Shown here piece after piece: positions 14,088 to 15,049 of a stretch of DNA of 15,049 nucleotides (the stretch's first letter is position 1; each line of letters starts with the position of its first letter). The notes beneath the pieces are model-generated. The model was not told where the DNA came from. It saw only the letters and a program-made list of their open reading frames with translations, and made no database searches. The stretch covers positions 1 through 15,049 of the forward strand of contig JAESSQ010000011.1 of NCBI GenBank assembly GCA_016764035.1, given 5' to 3'. A program made the position numbers and the translations under genes. The DNA is from Gammaproteobacteria bacterium. GTDB taxonomy: Bacteria > Pseudomonadota > Gammaproteobacteria > SZUA-229.

Positions 14088-14349
14088 TTATACATAGTGC
14101 GTCCATAACCGGATAACGTTAATAGTATGTTCTTTTTCGTATACTTGATAGACCAATCTATGTTGAATACTAATGCGACGTGAGTGTGCCACGATAAATC
14201 GCCTACTATTTTTTCATATGGCGGTGGCGTTTAGTATGGATCTTTTTGAATAATATCCAAAAGTTTTTTTGCTTTGTTTTTTAACCCTGTAGAGGCTAAT
14301 TTTTTGGCGTCTTTTGAGCTTGTTTTATATGCACCAGCTCCCAACTCAC
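14088..14349 (-). pseudogene. yoeB: YoeB-type toxin, inactivated twice
   Basis: The frame opens with a GTG at 14349 that overlaps the antitoxin stop (GTGA). It reads SWELVHIKQAQKDAKKLA, then GLKNKAKKLLDIIQKDPY, the classic Txe/YoeB N-terminal half. It then meets TAA at 14231-14233, where the family has a residue before TPPPYEKIVGDLS; a CAA to TAA change explains it. A second lesion, one missing base at about 14184-14191, shifts the frame before SRRISIQHRLVYQV and the C-terminal VIRLWTHYV, which contains the His-Tyr ending of YoeB. YoeB is a ribosome-dependent mRNA interferase; this copy cannot make a full toxin. Confidence 0.85.
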
Positions 14350-14591
14350 CAATCAAGCTCATTGAAGCCTTCAGTTAAATCTTGCTTCAATCCTTCCTGG
14401 GTAGACTCCTTCATTCCAGGTACAGATAACAGATGCAGTGTTTCTGAAATAGCATTCCAGTCTTCCTCTGATACCAAAACTGCGTTACCTATTTTTCCTG
14501 TAATTACAACCGGTTGATGAGTTTAAGTGACCTCATCTATAAGACTGTATAGCTTTAACCGTGCCTCTGTAACTTTTAGTATTGTATTGAT
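14346..14591 (-). pseudogene. yefM: YefM-type antitoxin, start codon lost and nonsense codon
   Basis: The frame encodes a Phd/YefM antitoxin: INTILKVTEARLKLYSLIDE at the N-terminus, HQPVVITGKIGNAVLVSEED and LHLLSVPGMKES in the middle, and the toxin-binding tail ending NELDW. TAA at 14523-14525 interrupts it between EVT and THQPVV, where the family usually has Glu (GAA to TAA). At the expected start, six bases after the ribosome binding site GAGAGG (14598-14603), stands ATC (14589-14591) rather than ATG. It overlaps the yoeB start in the normal antitoxin-toxin order. Because the antitoxin is destroyed, loss of the toxin must have come first or together with it. Confidence 0.82.
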
Positions 14592-14605
14592 TATTAACCT
14601 CTCGT

Positions 14606-14621
14606 TTAAACGTACGTTTAA
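14606..14621. promoter_or_regulatory. 16-base perfect palindrome, probable yefM operator
   Basis: TTAAACGTACGTTTAA is a perfect inverted repeat, centred 22 bases upstream of the expected yefM start and three bases from its ribosome binding site. YefM-YoeB complexes bind palindromes with a central GTAC (TGTACA in E. coli), and the centre here is CGTACG. Position and symmetry support an operator. The site has stayed intact while both genes decayed. Confidence 0.6.
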
Positions 14622-14760
14622 TTAAGGTTTTGAAAACATAATGCCTTGCTCACCAAAAAATTAATGAGCATAGTTTAGCCCAGAAAATTTAATTCCTCCG
14701 CCCCCGTTTTAAAATGAATTTTTTGCTATTGTCCCGTCCTAAATACGTTGTCGGTTCTAA

Positions 14761-15049
14761 TTAAGCCAGCTGCTTTTTGCAGTTGGCTTTTTTATGCACT
14801 TCATCTGGCGTTTTCATCGCTAAACTCAGGTGCGGCCTAAGTCGATTATAAACATCGACAGATTCTTTAACCAGTGATTTCAAATCTTCGAAAGTCCTAC
14901 ACCGGTAAATTAAAAATTCTTGCTTGAGTATTCCGTTGATACGTTCAGCAAGCGCATTTTGATAACAATCGTAACCATCCGTCATTGACGGTTTTATCTT
15001 GTTTTTACTTAGTACCTCTTGGTATAAAGCCGAGCAATATTGCGACCCA
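14761..15049 (-). CDS. IS3-family transposase (OrfB, DDE/rve domain), C-terminal part
   Basis: The frame is open to the window edge. Its visible 95 codons read GSQYCSALYQEVLSKNKIKP, then MTDGYDCYQNALAERINGIL and KQEF, then FEDLKSLVKESVDVYNRLRP and HLSLAMKTPDEV. This is the end of the rve integrase core: GSQY marks the second Asp region and NALAERINGILKQEF carries the catalytic Glu. The family is IS3, OrfB or the fused OrfAB product. The stop at 14761-14763 lies close to the element end, as usual. The copy shows no defect in view; its first part and the frameshift region are outside the window. Confidence 0.92.
   Translation of the reverse strand, partial: GSQYCSALYQEVLSKNKIKPSMTDGYDCYQNALAERINGILKQEFLIYRCRTFEDLKSLVKESVDVYNRLRPHLSLAMKTPDEVHKKANCKKQLA
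14764..14793 (+). terminator. rho-independent terminator inside the IS end, reading inwards
   Basis: AGCCAGCTGC (14764-14773), TTTTT loop, GCAGTTGGCT (14779-14788; nine pairs and one G-T), then a run of six T to 14793. The T tail is on the plus strand only, so it stops transcription entering the element from the left. The hairpin lies within the last codons of the transposase gene. Confidence 0.75.

Larger units (their letters stand above)
14730..15049 (-). mobile_element. IS3-family insertion sequence, right-hand end
   Basis: The element runs out of the window to the right. Its tip is taken as TGTCCCGTCC beginning at 14730. On the transposase strand this end finishes in CA, as IS3-family ends do, and it lies 31 bases after the transposase stop. 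The opposite inverted repeat and the target duplication are outside the window, so the exact tip is inferred. Confidence 0.6.

Noticed and set aside
14064..14097. Nested palindromes CATAAC/GTTATG and CACTATG/CATAGTG downstream of the yoeB remnant
   Set aside because: Too short for attC and no T tail in the expected direction for a terminator. Kept only as local structure.
1..15049. CRISPR arrays, rRNA genes and tRNA genes
   Set aside because: No regularly spaced direct repeats, rRNA blocks or cloverleaf-like segments were seen on reading through.

Overview
The window looks like part of a low-GC gammaproteobacterial chromosome, possibly marine or aquatic; the species cannot be read from it. 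Pointers are a Bat (aerotolerance-type) operon end whose C-terminal motif is typical of gammaproteobacteria, a DUF3087 protein, integron-type attC sites and an IS3-family transposase.

Layout. (1) 1-2885, plus strand: 3' end of a BatB-type VWA/TPR gene, overlapping batD, then a UPF0213 GIY-YIG nuclease; this is the intact, core-like part. (2) 2905-5370: a DUF4160 gene, a 379-base gene-free stretch, a small protein with possible metal ligands, a TsdA-like diheme cytochrome c split by a frameshift, and a small tyrosine phosphatase. (3) 5445-8158, minus strand: a frameshifted LysE exporter and a metalloregulation module. The module is a MerR regulator interrupted at an A9 tract, a MerR/CueR-type promoter, an ArsM-like methyltransferase and a translationally coupled Cys/Met-rich periplasmic protein. 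A 5'-truncated oxidoreductase lies beyond it. (4) 8249-10750: a large lipoprotein and an ArsR-SRPBCC pair with twin operators over what looks like a leaderless promoter. (5) 10790-12103: three attC-like sites in the same orientation bound two cassettes, one ParD-ParE and one small membrane protein, with no integrase in view. (6) 12181-14026: DUF3087, DUF1499 and a membrane protein interrupted by an in-frame TGA. (7) 14088-15049: a decayed YefM-YoeB toxin-antitoxin pair and the end of an IS3-family element.

The strongest candidate for something little described is merR - P(MerR) - arsM - Cys/Met-rich secreted protein. ArsM genes are usually placed under ArsR. Here a TTGACT -35 box and a TATATT -10 box are 20 bases apart (19 if TTATAT is taken as the -10) around a 17-base dyad, which is the signature of allosteric MerR-family promoters.

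The second theme is decay. Seven loci carry frameshifts, nonsense codons or truncations. The indel cases could be sequencing errors, but the nonsense codons in yefM, yoeB and the membrane gene are less easily explained that way. All family calls were made by reading translations and motifs by eye; no database search was run.
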